Of a stretch of DNA of 63,705 bases, positions 1 to 6,464 are shown in pieces. This DNA comes from Actinomycetota bacterium (lineage in GTDB: Bacteria > Actinomycetota > Acidimicrobiia > Acidimicrobiales > Ilumatobacteraceae), in the NCBI GenBank assembly GCA_030685215.1, contig JAUXQB010000024.1:1-63705 (forward strand). The letters are read 5' to 3'. The notes under the pieces were generated by a model. That model did no database searches, was not told the DNA's origin, and saw nothing but the letters and a program-made list of their open reading frames with translations. Each line of letters starts with the position of its first letter. The stretch's first letter is position 1. The position numbers and the translations under genes were made by a program.

Positions 1-158
1 AACTGGTGGCCGAAGCGCTGCTCGAGCGAGAGACCATCGACGGTGCCGAGGTCGCACAGCTCGTGCACCAGAGCCTCGACGGCCAGCACGCCGACGCAGC
101 GAGCGCCGACGCAGCCGACGCAGCCGACGCCGACTCCGCCAACGCGCACGCCGACTGA
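1..158 (+). CDS. ftsH: C-terminal end of an FtsH-like ATP-dependent zinc metalloprotease (partial)
   Basis: Only the last 51 codons are present; the gene begins before the window and ends with TGA at 156-158. The visible peptide starts LVAEALLERETIDGAEVAQL, which resembles the end of FtsH proteases, where a helix of the form LLExETLDGxEV follows the peptidase domain. It is followed by a low-complexity Asp/Ala tail (HADAASADAADAADADSA) encoded by GCCGAC-type repeats, a feature of variable FtsH C-termini. FtsH is a membrane-anchored AAA+ protease that degrades misfolded membrane and regulatory proteins. No catalytic motif lies inside the window, so the call rests on the short conserved helix alone. 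Confidence 0.6.
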   Translation, partial: LVAEALLERETIDGAEVAQLVHQSLDGQHADAASADAADAADADSANAHAD

Positions 159-225
159 CGGTTCCGTCCGGGCCGGTGGGCCGTTGACCGTGCGGACCCG
201 TGCCTGCGGGTTTCCGTCACGTGTG

Positions 226-460
226 TTCGATTCCGATTCCGATTCCGAATTCGAGCGGTGACACTGATCGATTCCGATTCCGATTTCGAGCGGTGGCACT
301 GATCGATTCCGATCCGACTCCGAGCGATCCGATTCCGACTCCGAGCGATCCGATTCCGAATCCGATCCGATTCCGGTCCGATTCCGGTCCGATTCCGGTC
401 CGATTCCGATGCCGATCCGATCCGATGCCGATTCCGATTCCGATGCCGATCCGATGCCGA
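226..460. repeat. Degenerate GATTCC-type microsatellite array
   Basis: About 235 bp made almost entirely of GATTCC, GATCC, GACTCC and GATGCC units (for example GATTCCGATTCCGATTCC near 229-246), interrupted by two copies of a TTCGAGCGGTG(A/G)CACTGATCGATTCC segment. It lies in the 470-bp gap between the ftsH tail and the thioredoxin-like gene. Read as protein it gives only IPIPIP, DSDSDS or RFRFRF strings, so it is probably non-coding. Slipped-strand expansion would explain the pattern. Confidence 0.8.
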
Positions 461-537
461 GCGCTGGGCAGTGAGCGATCGCCGCATCGAAATCGAACAC
501 ACGTGACGGGGACCGACGTGGACGTGCCGGCGCGCCA

Positions 538-570
538 TCAGGGCGCCGTCAGGGCGCCGTCAGGGCGCCA
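538..570. repeat. Three tandem 11-bp units (TCAGGGCGCCG)
   Basis: Three consecutive copies of TCAGGGCGCCG, the last ending in A, downstream of the thioredoxin-like gene's stop codon. Each contains the palindrome GGCGCC. No function is evident; it fills the remainder of the gene-free stretch that also holds the GATTCC array. Confidence 0.7.
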
Positions 571-628
571 TCGGATGAGCGTGCCGTCGAATGGAGCGGG
601 CACGCCGGGTAGGCGGGCACGCGGGCAG

Positions 629-1072
629 TCAGCGGCCGAGGTCGGGTTCCGGGCTGGTGCCGGGTTGGCGCGCTTCGGCGACGGCCGCCCACAGGTCGGT
701 GGCGGTGACCGGTCCGGCGAAGCCGGCGCGCACGACGCCGTGCTCGTCGGCGATGGCGACGATGGGCACGGCCTGGATGTCGTACTTGCGGTGCAGGTCG
801 CGTGCCGTGGGGAACTCGGCGTGCACCACCGACACCTCGGCCGAGCGCAGCACGTCGGCCTTCCTCGCGACATCGGCGCAGCTGGCACACGTGGCACTGG
901 AGAACACCACCACCACCCACGGCGTGGGCGCGTCGAAGTCGGCGCGATCGAGTTGCGCGGGCACTGCGTGGCTCGGCTGCGTGGGCGCCGGCACCGCCTG
1001 ACGGCTGCGCAGCACGAGGCCGACGATCACTGCGACCACCACCACGGCCACCGCGACGAGCAACTGCGCCAT
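629..1072 (-). CDS. Membrane-anchored thioredoxin-like protein
   Basis: A 147-residue protein with an N-terminal hydrophobic anchor (about residues 4-21), a Pro/Ala-rich linker, then a thioredoxin fold with a CASC redox motif (Cys62, Cys65) after a beta strand VVVVFSS, and the characteristic cis-proline region AVPIVAIAD near residue 100. It probably acts outside or at the membrane as a thiol-disulfide reductase or thioredoxin-related oxidoreductase. The ATG at 1072 is chosen because it lies 4 bases after the upstream stop codon and begins the membrane anchor; the upstream extension is Arg/Ser-rich and overlaps the neighbouring gene. It is the last gene of the leftward GT2-DUF5719 operon. The specific substrate is unknown. 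Confidence 0.8.
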   Translation of the reverse strand: MAQLLVAVAVVVVAVIVGLVLRSRQAVPAPTQPSHAVPAQLDRADFDAPTPWVVVVFSSATCASCADVARKADVLRSAEVSVVHAEFPTARDLHRKYDIQAVPIVAIADEHGVVRAGFAGPVTATDLWAAVAEARQPGTSPEPDLGR

Positions 1073-1076
1073 CGGC

Positions 1077-2522
1077 TCAGCCCGGCAACGCGAGTGAGCC
1101 GGAGCGGCCGCGCAGGTCGTCGCCGCGGGGCAGCAGTCGCTCGACGATGATCGGCTGCGTGCCGACCACGATGAGCGGATGACCGAGCGCCGCCGCAACG
1201 TCGGGGATGGCGATGGCGACCACCGAGTTGGCGGCGAGCGGCACCGCCTCGAGACCAGGGATGTCGACCTCTCCGCCGGGACCGAGGGCCTTCACCGCGA
1301 CCAGGGTGTCGGTGCCGGAGAGGTTGAGCACCACCAGCACACCGTCGACCGGCAACTCGGTGCCGATGGCCATGCTCCACCGGTAGTAACCCGGGTCGAG
1401 GAATGCCGACTCCACGCCGCGCACCACGGTGGTGACGTAGGTGTCACCGGCCGTGCGGGTGATCGCTCGCTCGACCACCACCGGTGCATCGGTCTCGGAG
1501 GTGAAGGTGACGCTGTGACGCCCTTCGGGCAGATCCGGCACATCGGCGACGCTCAGCGACACCACCCTGCCAGCGGGCACCTCGATGGCGTCGACCCCGT
1601 TGAACGTGTCGGAGAACACCCCGAGGAACACCGGCTGCACGACCGCATCGTCCTCGCCGGGGTTGTAGATGCTGTAGCGCTCGAACCGCGTGTCGCCGCC
1701 CACCTCGCCGTCGGCGAAGGTCCACGACGTGGAACCCGAGGGCGAGCCGAGGCTCATCGAGTAGCCCTGGCGTTCCCCGATGTACTGCTGCGAGCGGCCT
1801 GCGACCACACGGCCGCGCGAGGCCACGATCGACACCGCGAGCACGGCTTCGTCCTTGGCCAGGAACCGCTCGTCGACCACCAGCACGGAGTGGCCCGGCA
1901 CGGGCACACCCTGCAGCTGCTCGGGCGAGCGCTCGCCGTCGTCGCTCGCGAACGAGACGTCGATGATCGCGTCGTCGGGGAACGGGTTGGTGATGACGAG
2001 ATCTTCCTGGCTGCCGTTCAGCGTGTAATTGTCGGCGAAGTACCAGGTGGACGACGTGCTGTTCGAGCACGGCGCAACCGACGCGCCGTCGGGGTGGTCG
2101 GCCTGCTGCTCCACGAAACCGCCGCCGCCGGTGATCTCCACCATCGCCGCGAGGTAGTTGCCGGTGTTCTGGATGCTGGCGAGCTCGACGGTGAACGTGT
2201 CGCGCGCCGGCACCGTGAACGCGAGCTCGCCACCTTCCACGTCGGGCGTGTCGGTGAACACCGTGATCTGGCCCTGCAGCGGCGAATCCGCCGGGTTGGC
2301 GACGGTGACCGAACCGCCGAGACCACTGCCGCCCGACGGCACGCCGGGACAGAACCAGGTGGCGTCGATGAAGCCCTGGTACGGCACGAACGGCATCGTC
2401 GGCGTGCCCAGACTGGCGAACGTGGGCTCGGTGGCGATGGTGGCGGTGCCACCGGCGGCCACTCCGACCAGCAGCGCCGGCAGCACGACGGCCACCGCGA
2501 TGGCGAGCAGGCGACGGTTCAC
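1077..2522 (-). CDS. DUF5719-type secreted/membrane-anchored protein
   Basis: A 481-residue protein with an N-terminal signal or anchor (about residues 5-30, LLAIAVAVVLPALLVGVAA) followed by an all-beta extracellular region with repeated ITNPFPDDA/ISIYNPGEDDA-like segments. Arrangement and gene position (directly after a giant GT2 glycosyltransferase and in a genome region with cofD) match the DUF5719 proteins of Actinobacteria, which have no assigned function. The GTG start at 2522 overlaps the TGA of the upstream glycosyltransferase gene (GTGA), so the two are translationally coupled. It may work in export or attachment of the glycan made by that enzyme, which is inference. The DUF assignment is from recognition of gene order and style, not from a search. 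Confidence 0.65.
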   Translation of the reverse strand: MNRRLLAIAVAVVLPALLVGVAAGGTATIATEPTFASLGTPTMPFVPYQGFIDATWFCPGVPSGGSGLGGSVTVANPADSPLQGQITVFTDTPDVEGGELAFTVPARDTFTVELASIQNTGNYLAAMVEITGGGGFVEQQADHPDGASVAPCSNSTSSTWYFADNYTLNGSQEDLVITNPFPDDAIIDVSFASDDGERSPEQLQGVPVPGHSVLVVDERFLAKDEAVLAVSIVASRGRVVAGRSQQYIGERQGYSMSLGSPSGSTSWTFADGEVGGDTRFERYSIYNPGEDDAVVQPVFLGVFSDTFNGVDAIEVPAGRVVSLSVADVPDLPEGRHSVTFTSETDAPVVVERAITRTAGDTYVTTVVRGVESAFLDPGYYRWSMAIGTELPVDGVLVVLNLSGTDTLVAVKALGPGGEVDIPGLEAVPLAANSVVAIAIPDVAAALGHPLIVVGTQPIIVERLLPRGDDLRGRSGSLALPG

Positions 2523-5500
2523 GACGCGTCCTCTGGCCCCGGCGCCCACGGGTCGTCGTCGCCGTCGGCGCCCGCGCCCCCGACCGCGCCCCCGAAGGCA
2601 TCGTCGATGCGATCGTCGGCGGCACCCGGCTCGGTGTCGGTACTCGCTCGGATGGTCACCGTCGGCAGGGGCGCGGTGAGGTCGGCGACCGGCGAGACGT
2701 CGGACACGCCGGCGCGTCGGCGCCGCTGCAGCATCTGCGCCGGACGGAATCGGCTCGCCGCCATGGCCAGGGCCATCCATGCGAGCAGCTGCACCAGCAG
2801 CCACAGCAGTCGGGTGAACGAGGTGTTGTACGTGAGCGTCGCCCGACCGGCGGCGGGCACGTCGAAGGCCATCGTGGAACCGAACGCACGACGGCTCTCG
2901 ACTGCGTCGCCGTCGACCGACAAGGCCCAGTGGGTGTCGAACGGGATGGCGACGTGCAGCGTGCCGTCGGCGACGTCGCCGACCGCGTCGCCGCGGTCGG
3001 GTGCTCCGATCGCGAACGGCACCGAGCCACGCAGGTCGGCGTTGGCGAGCGCCTCGCCACCGGCCTCGCTGCTGGCCTCCGCGCCTTCGACGGTGAGGAC
3101 CGAACGCGTGGGCGTGTACGCGGTGTTCTCGTAGATCATGAAGTTCGGCGGCCGGGTGAGCGGCGCGGCCAGATCGAGTTGATCCTCGAGCACGTCGACG
3201 AGTCCGGCGGGCGTGGGCAACGGGCTGTCGATGGTGCCGTGGGCGCCGTCGACGAGCGGGACGATGACGAAGCGGATGCCGTACTGCGCGAGGAGCCGCC
3301 CGCCGCGCAGCGTGACGCCGGCGGCCATGTAGCGCAACGCGGTGGCCACCTCCTCCTCGGTCTCGGTGGGCGTGCCCGACCAGAACTCCTCGACCGTGAG
3401 CGAGCCGTCGTCGGTGATGGCGTAGCCGATGCCGGGCTGGTAGGTGTAGGAGGTGACCGGGATGCCCAACGGGTCGCCGATCCAGAGCACGCGATAGTTG
3501 CCCTCCGGCGGGTTCACGGGCAGTTGCTCGTAGGCGCTGACGAGCGTGCGGTCGGGCATGTTCCAACTGCCGTCGGCGACACCGATCAACCCGGGCACGA
3601 CGCTGATCACCACGGCGACGCCCGCGAGCACGCCCAGCGGCTGACGCCACCCGAACGAACCGCCGAGCACGTCGTCCTGGAAGGCCGCCGCGAGGCAGGC
3701 TGCACCGAGCGCCACCCCGATGGCCACCGGCACGAGCAGCACGCCCGGCTCCGGCATGCGGAACGGCAGCGCGGCACGATCGTCGAGGATGGCCAGGCCC
3801 CCGAACCCGAACACCAACGCCGACGAGCGGATGGCCCAGGTGAACCGCCATGCGCGGGCGACGAGCGGGGCGACGAGGAGCGGCAGGAAGGCGACCACGG
3901 CCACTGCGCCGAGGTTGCTGCCGTCGGAGAGGAAGCGCATCAGCTGCCCGACTCCGAGCGCGCGCGAGGAGGTGACCGGCACGCCGACGATGGAGGTCCA
4001 GCCGTCGCTGCCGAGCAGGCTGAACGCCCACGGGAGGTTGACGAGGAGGCCCACCAACGGTGCCGCCAAGGAGGCGCCGAGCAACGTGAAGGCAGCTCGC
4101 GCCGACCCGCCGCACAGCAGCGTGGCGGCCGCCAGCAGCACCCCGCTGAGCACGAGCAGCAGCGCGAAGGCCGGAGAGAACGCGACGACGACGGCCGTGA
4201 GCAACGCGAGTTGGCCACCGAGCCGGACGAGCTTGGTGGTGGCGACGGGCGTGTAGTGCTCGACCGCCTCGTCGTAGCGGGCACCGGAGGTCTCGATGCC
4301 GGCGATGCGACGCAAGAGGTGCAGCGCCCACGGCATCGCTCCGTAGCACGCCAGCGCGGCCCACCGACCGTTGCCGAGCAGCTCGGCGGGCAGCGGGAGC
4401 GCGGCGTACACGACGAGCGCGGCGACACGTGCGCGAGCCGTGGGGAACAGCGACGCCAAACGCCACATGCCCAGGTAGCCGGCGAACAGCAGCCCGATGA
4501 CTGCGACCGTGTTGAGCAGGCCCATGTGGAACACCGTGCCGATGCTGGCGATGCCGATGAGCGCCATGCCGGTGGGTTGCGCGGTGGTGCTGCCCAGGCC
4601 GTGCCCCGACCAGCCGGACAGATGATCGGTGATGATGTTGCTGGGGCTGGACGGAAACGCCAGGAACTCACCGAAGTGCGGCACACCGCCGGTGATGATG
4701 TGGCGACTGCCGATGAGGGCGAGCAGCCCGACCGACAACCACGCGAGCGCCGGTGCCGAACCGGCGGTCTGCCGCCAGCGGCGTTCGGTGGTGGAGTCGG
4801 GGTCGACCTGTCGGCTCTCTCGGGAGCGCAGGTAGTTGGTGAGTCGTGCACTGCCGCGGAGCTGCAGGCCCGCCACCTCGGTGTCGGGCACCTGCCGGAG
4901 GTTGACGAGCGCGCGGCGTCGGGCGAAGTAGCCGGGCGTGCGCGGCACCATGGCCAGCAGTGACGTGAGCGATGCGCCGACTTCACGGAACCGCCCGGTG
5001 AGCACCCCGATGATGGCCTCGGCGAGGGTGACCAGCACGAGCTGCAGTGAGACGAGCGGCAGGCGGCGCGCGCCGGTGAGGGTGGCCACCGAGCGCATGC
5101 GGCTGCGAGCCGCCAGCGTCGCGTGCGGCAGGTCGGGGCGGCGCTCGGCGAGCTGTTCGCGGTGGCGAGCACGCGCGGTGGGCACCACCACGACTCGTGC
5201 ACCACCGAGGTGGGCGCGCCAGCACAGATCCACGTCGTCGCCGTAGAACTCGATGGCCGGGTCGAACCCGCCGATGGTGCGGAACAGGTCGGCACGCACG
5301 AGCAGGCAGGCGGAGGGCAGGGCGAAGGCGTCGCGCACCGCGTCGTGCTGCTCCTGGTCCACCTCGCCGGGCTCGACGATGGGGTCGATCTCGCCGAACC
5401 GGTCGACACCGAGGCCGACGTGCTGGAGCACGTGCGACTGGGTCCACGAGACGAGCTTGGGGCCGACCACCCCGGCGTTCGAGCGGTAGAGCTCCTCCAC

Positions 5501-5833
5501 CAGCAGCCGGATGGCGCCCGGCTCGAGCGCGATGTCGTCGTGCAGGAAGCAGAAGAACCCGTTGTCGCCTTCGACCAGCTTCATGACCTCGTTGGCAGCG
5601 GTGCCGAAACCGGGGTTGCCGGCCACGGCGCGGACGAACGCGTTGGGCACGGAGTCGCGGATGCGGGCGGGCACATCGCCGGCTTCACCGACGACCAGGA
5701 ACAGGCACTTCAGGTTGCCGTAGTCCTGTGCGGCCAGTGCGGCGAGCGATTCCTCGAACCACGCGCCCGGCTCATGCACCACCATCACGGCCACTACGGG
5801 CGGGGCGAGCGATCCGGTGGGTTCCACGAACAT
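2519..5833 (-). CDS. Giant GT2 glycosyltransferase with polytopic membrane C-terminus
   Basis: An 1104-residue protein. Residues about 12-240 form a family 2 glycosyltransferase domain, with FLHDDIALEPG near residue 96 supplying the metal/nucleotide Asp residues and GDDVDLCWRAH near residue 200 as the acceptor-site motif. After about residue 340 comes a long run of hydrophobic helices resembling lipid-sugar-dependent membrane glycosyltransferases, then a soluble stretch and a last transmembrane helix near residue 1030 with an Asp/Pro-rich tail. It likely adds sugars to a cell-wall or lipid-linked polysaccharide. The ATG at 5833 lies only 3 nt after a TAGCCT box; the GTG two codons later (5827) is a plausible leaderless start. 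It heads an operon with the DUF5719 and thioredoxin-like genes. Confidence 0.8.
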   Translation of the reverse strand: MFVEPTGSLAPPVVAVMVVHEPGAWFEESLAALAAQDYGNLKCLFLVVGEAGDVPARIRDSVPNAFVRAVAGNPGFGTAANEVMKLVEGDNGFFCFLHDDIALEPGAIRLLVEELYRSNAGVVGPKLVSWTQSHVLQHVGLGVDRFGEIDPIVEPGEVDQEQHDAVRDAFALPSACLLVRADLFRTIGGFDPAIEFYGDDVDLCWRAHLGGARVVVVPTARARHREQLAERRPDLPHATLAARSRMRSVATLTGARRLPLVSLQLVLVTLAEAIIGVLTGRFREVGASLTSLLAMVPRTPGYFARRRALVNLRQVPDTEVAGLQLRGSARLTNYLRSRESRQVDPDSTTERRWRQTAGSAPALAWLSVGLLALIGSRHIITGGVPHFGEFLAFPSSPSNIITDHLSGWSGHGLGSTTAQPTGMALIGIASIGTVFHMGLLNTVAVIGLLFAGYLGMWRLASLFPTARARVAALVVYAALPLPAELLGNGRWAALACYGAMPWALHLLRRIAGIETSGARYDEAVEHYTPVATTKLVRLGGQLALLTAVVVAFSPAFALLLVLSGVLLAAATLLCGGSARAAFTLLGASLAAPLVGLLVNLPWAFSLLGSDGWTSIVGVPVTSSRALGVGQLMRFLSDGSNLGAVAVVAFLPLLVAPLVARAWRFTWAIRSSALVFGFGGLAILDDRAALPFRMPEPGVLLVPVAIGVALGAACLAAAFQDDVLGGSFGWRQPLGVLAGVAVVISVVPGLIGVADGSWNMPDRTLVSAYEQLPVNPPEGNYRVLWIGDPLGIPVTSYTYQPGIGYAITDDGSLTVEEFWSGTPTETEEEVATALRYMAAGVTLRGGRLLAQYGIRFVIVPLVDGAHGTIDSPLPTPAGLVDVLEDQLDLAAPLTRPPNFMIYENTAYTPTRSVLTVEGAEASSEAGGEALANADLRGSVPFAIGAPDRGDAVGDVADGTLHVAIPFDTHWALSVDGDAVESRRAFGSTMAFDVPAAGRATLTYNTSFTRLLWLLVQLLAWMALAMAASRFRPAQMLQRRRRAGVSDVSPVADLTAPLPTVTIRASTDTEPGAADDRIDDAFGGAVGGAGADGDDDPWAPGPEDAS

Positions 5834-5836
5834 TCG

Positions 5837-5842
5837 AGGCTA
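5837..5842 (-). promoter_or_regulatory. TAGCCT -10-like box of the GT2 operon
   Basis: TAGCCT on the minus strand, 3 nt before ATG (5833) and 9 nt before an in-frame GTG (5827). It belongs to a set of seven identical boxes placed next to gene starts in this window. A transcript starting 6-8 nt downstream of the box would begin after the ATG and favour the GTG. Confidence 0.5.
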
Positions 5843-5905
5843 GCGGCGCGACCCCCACCGCCACCGGTCACCTCCGCGGCGCACTCGACAAGATCGGGAA
5901 AGTGC

Positions 5906-5934
5906 TTGCAATAGTTAGCAGTCTGCGGTATGGT
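5906..5934 (+). promoter_or_regulatory. Sigma70-type promoter of the small coiled-coil gene
   Basis: TTGCAA (5906-5911), a 17-nt spacer, and TATGGT (5929-5934): close to the housekeeping consensus with ideal spacing. It gives an untranslated leader of roughly 45 nt containing the Shine-Dalgarno-like AAAGGA upstream of ATG 5987, in contrast to the leaderless starts that dominate the window. Confidence 0.65.
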
Positions 5935-5986
5935 GCTATCACCCGCCGATCACCCCCCGATCAGCTCCCTCGCAAAGGACACCACC

Positions 5987-6412
5987 ATGGCCACCAAGCC
6001 CGACTTCTCCAAGATCACCAACGGGTTCGACTTCTCGAACCTCGATGCCAGCAAGCTCGCCGGTCTCGACGACAAGCTCGTCGCCGCACTGCGCGACGCC
6101 GCCTACATCACCATCGGCTTCGGCGTGCTCGCCGTGCAGCAGGCCCAGGTGCGTCGCCGCGAGATCGTCAAGACGCTGTCGGAGCGCTTCGGCACCAGCA
6201 AGGCGCAGGCCGACGATCTGCTCTCCACGATGGAGTCGCAGCTCAGCAAGCTCGACGAGCGCCTGAACGCCCTCGAGACCAAGCTCGACAGCAGCGTCGA
6301 GAAGCTGGAAGAGCGCCTGCCCGAGCAGGCCGCCGCCCTCGTCGGCCAGGCGCACGACATCGCCAAGGCCGCCCGCAAGCAGGTCCGCGGCCTCATCCGC
6401 ACCGCCGCCTGA
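5987..6412 (+). CDS. Small conserved coiled-coil protein of unknown function
   Basis: A 141-residue protein beginning MATKPDFSKITNGFDFSNLD. It has a helical, moderately hydrophobic segment (residues about 36-55, AAYITIGFGVLAVQQAQVRR) and then a charged heptad-like coiled coil (residues about 65-120) ending in basic residues (ARKQVRGLIRTAA). This architecture recalls heparin-binding-hemagglutinin- or phasin-like surface or granule-associated actinobacterial proteins, but no family can be assigned. The ATG at 5987 is supported by AAAGGA upstream. A near-consensus promoter and a strong terminator flank it, so it is probably a monocistronic, well-expressed gene. The longer in-frame extension to 5930 starts inside the -10 box and is rejected. 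Confidence 0.75.
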   Translation: MATKPDFSKITNGFDFSNLDASKLAGLDDKLVAALRDAAYITIGFGVLAVQQAQVRRREIVKTLSERFGTSKAQADDLLSTMESQLSKLDERLNALETKLDSSVEKLEERLPEQAAALVGQAHDIAKAARKQVRGLIRTAA

Positions 6413-6422
6413 TTCCACGCAA

Positions 6423-6460
6423 CGCACGAGGCGCCGGCAGCAACGCCGGCGCCTCGTGCG
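6423..6460. terminator. Bidirectional terminator, 16-bp perfect stem
   Basis: CGCACGAGGCGCCGGC (6423-6438) pairs perfectly with 6445-6460 around a 6-nt AGCAAC loop. It sits in the 52-bp gap between two convergent genes and can terminate both. There is no U-tract on either strand, as is common in GC-rich actinobacteria. Confidence 0.85.
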
Positions 6461-6464
6461 CGTG

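Noticed and set aside
226-570. CRISPR array
   Set aside because: Units are 5-11 bp, directly adjacent and without unique spacers; no cas genes occur in the window.
200-1150. Long rightward reading frame across the GATTCC array and the thioredoxin gene
   Set aside because: Its N-terminal part is repeat-encoded IPIPIP/DSDP sequence and the rest is antisense to a clear thioredoxin-like gene; a GC-skewed shadow frame.
1179-4963. Long rightward frames (over 600 codons) opposite the GT2 and DUF5719 genes
   Set aside because: Low-complexity His/Arg/Gly-rich translations with no motifs, antisense to genes with conserved domains and coupled starts.
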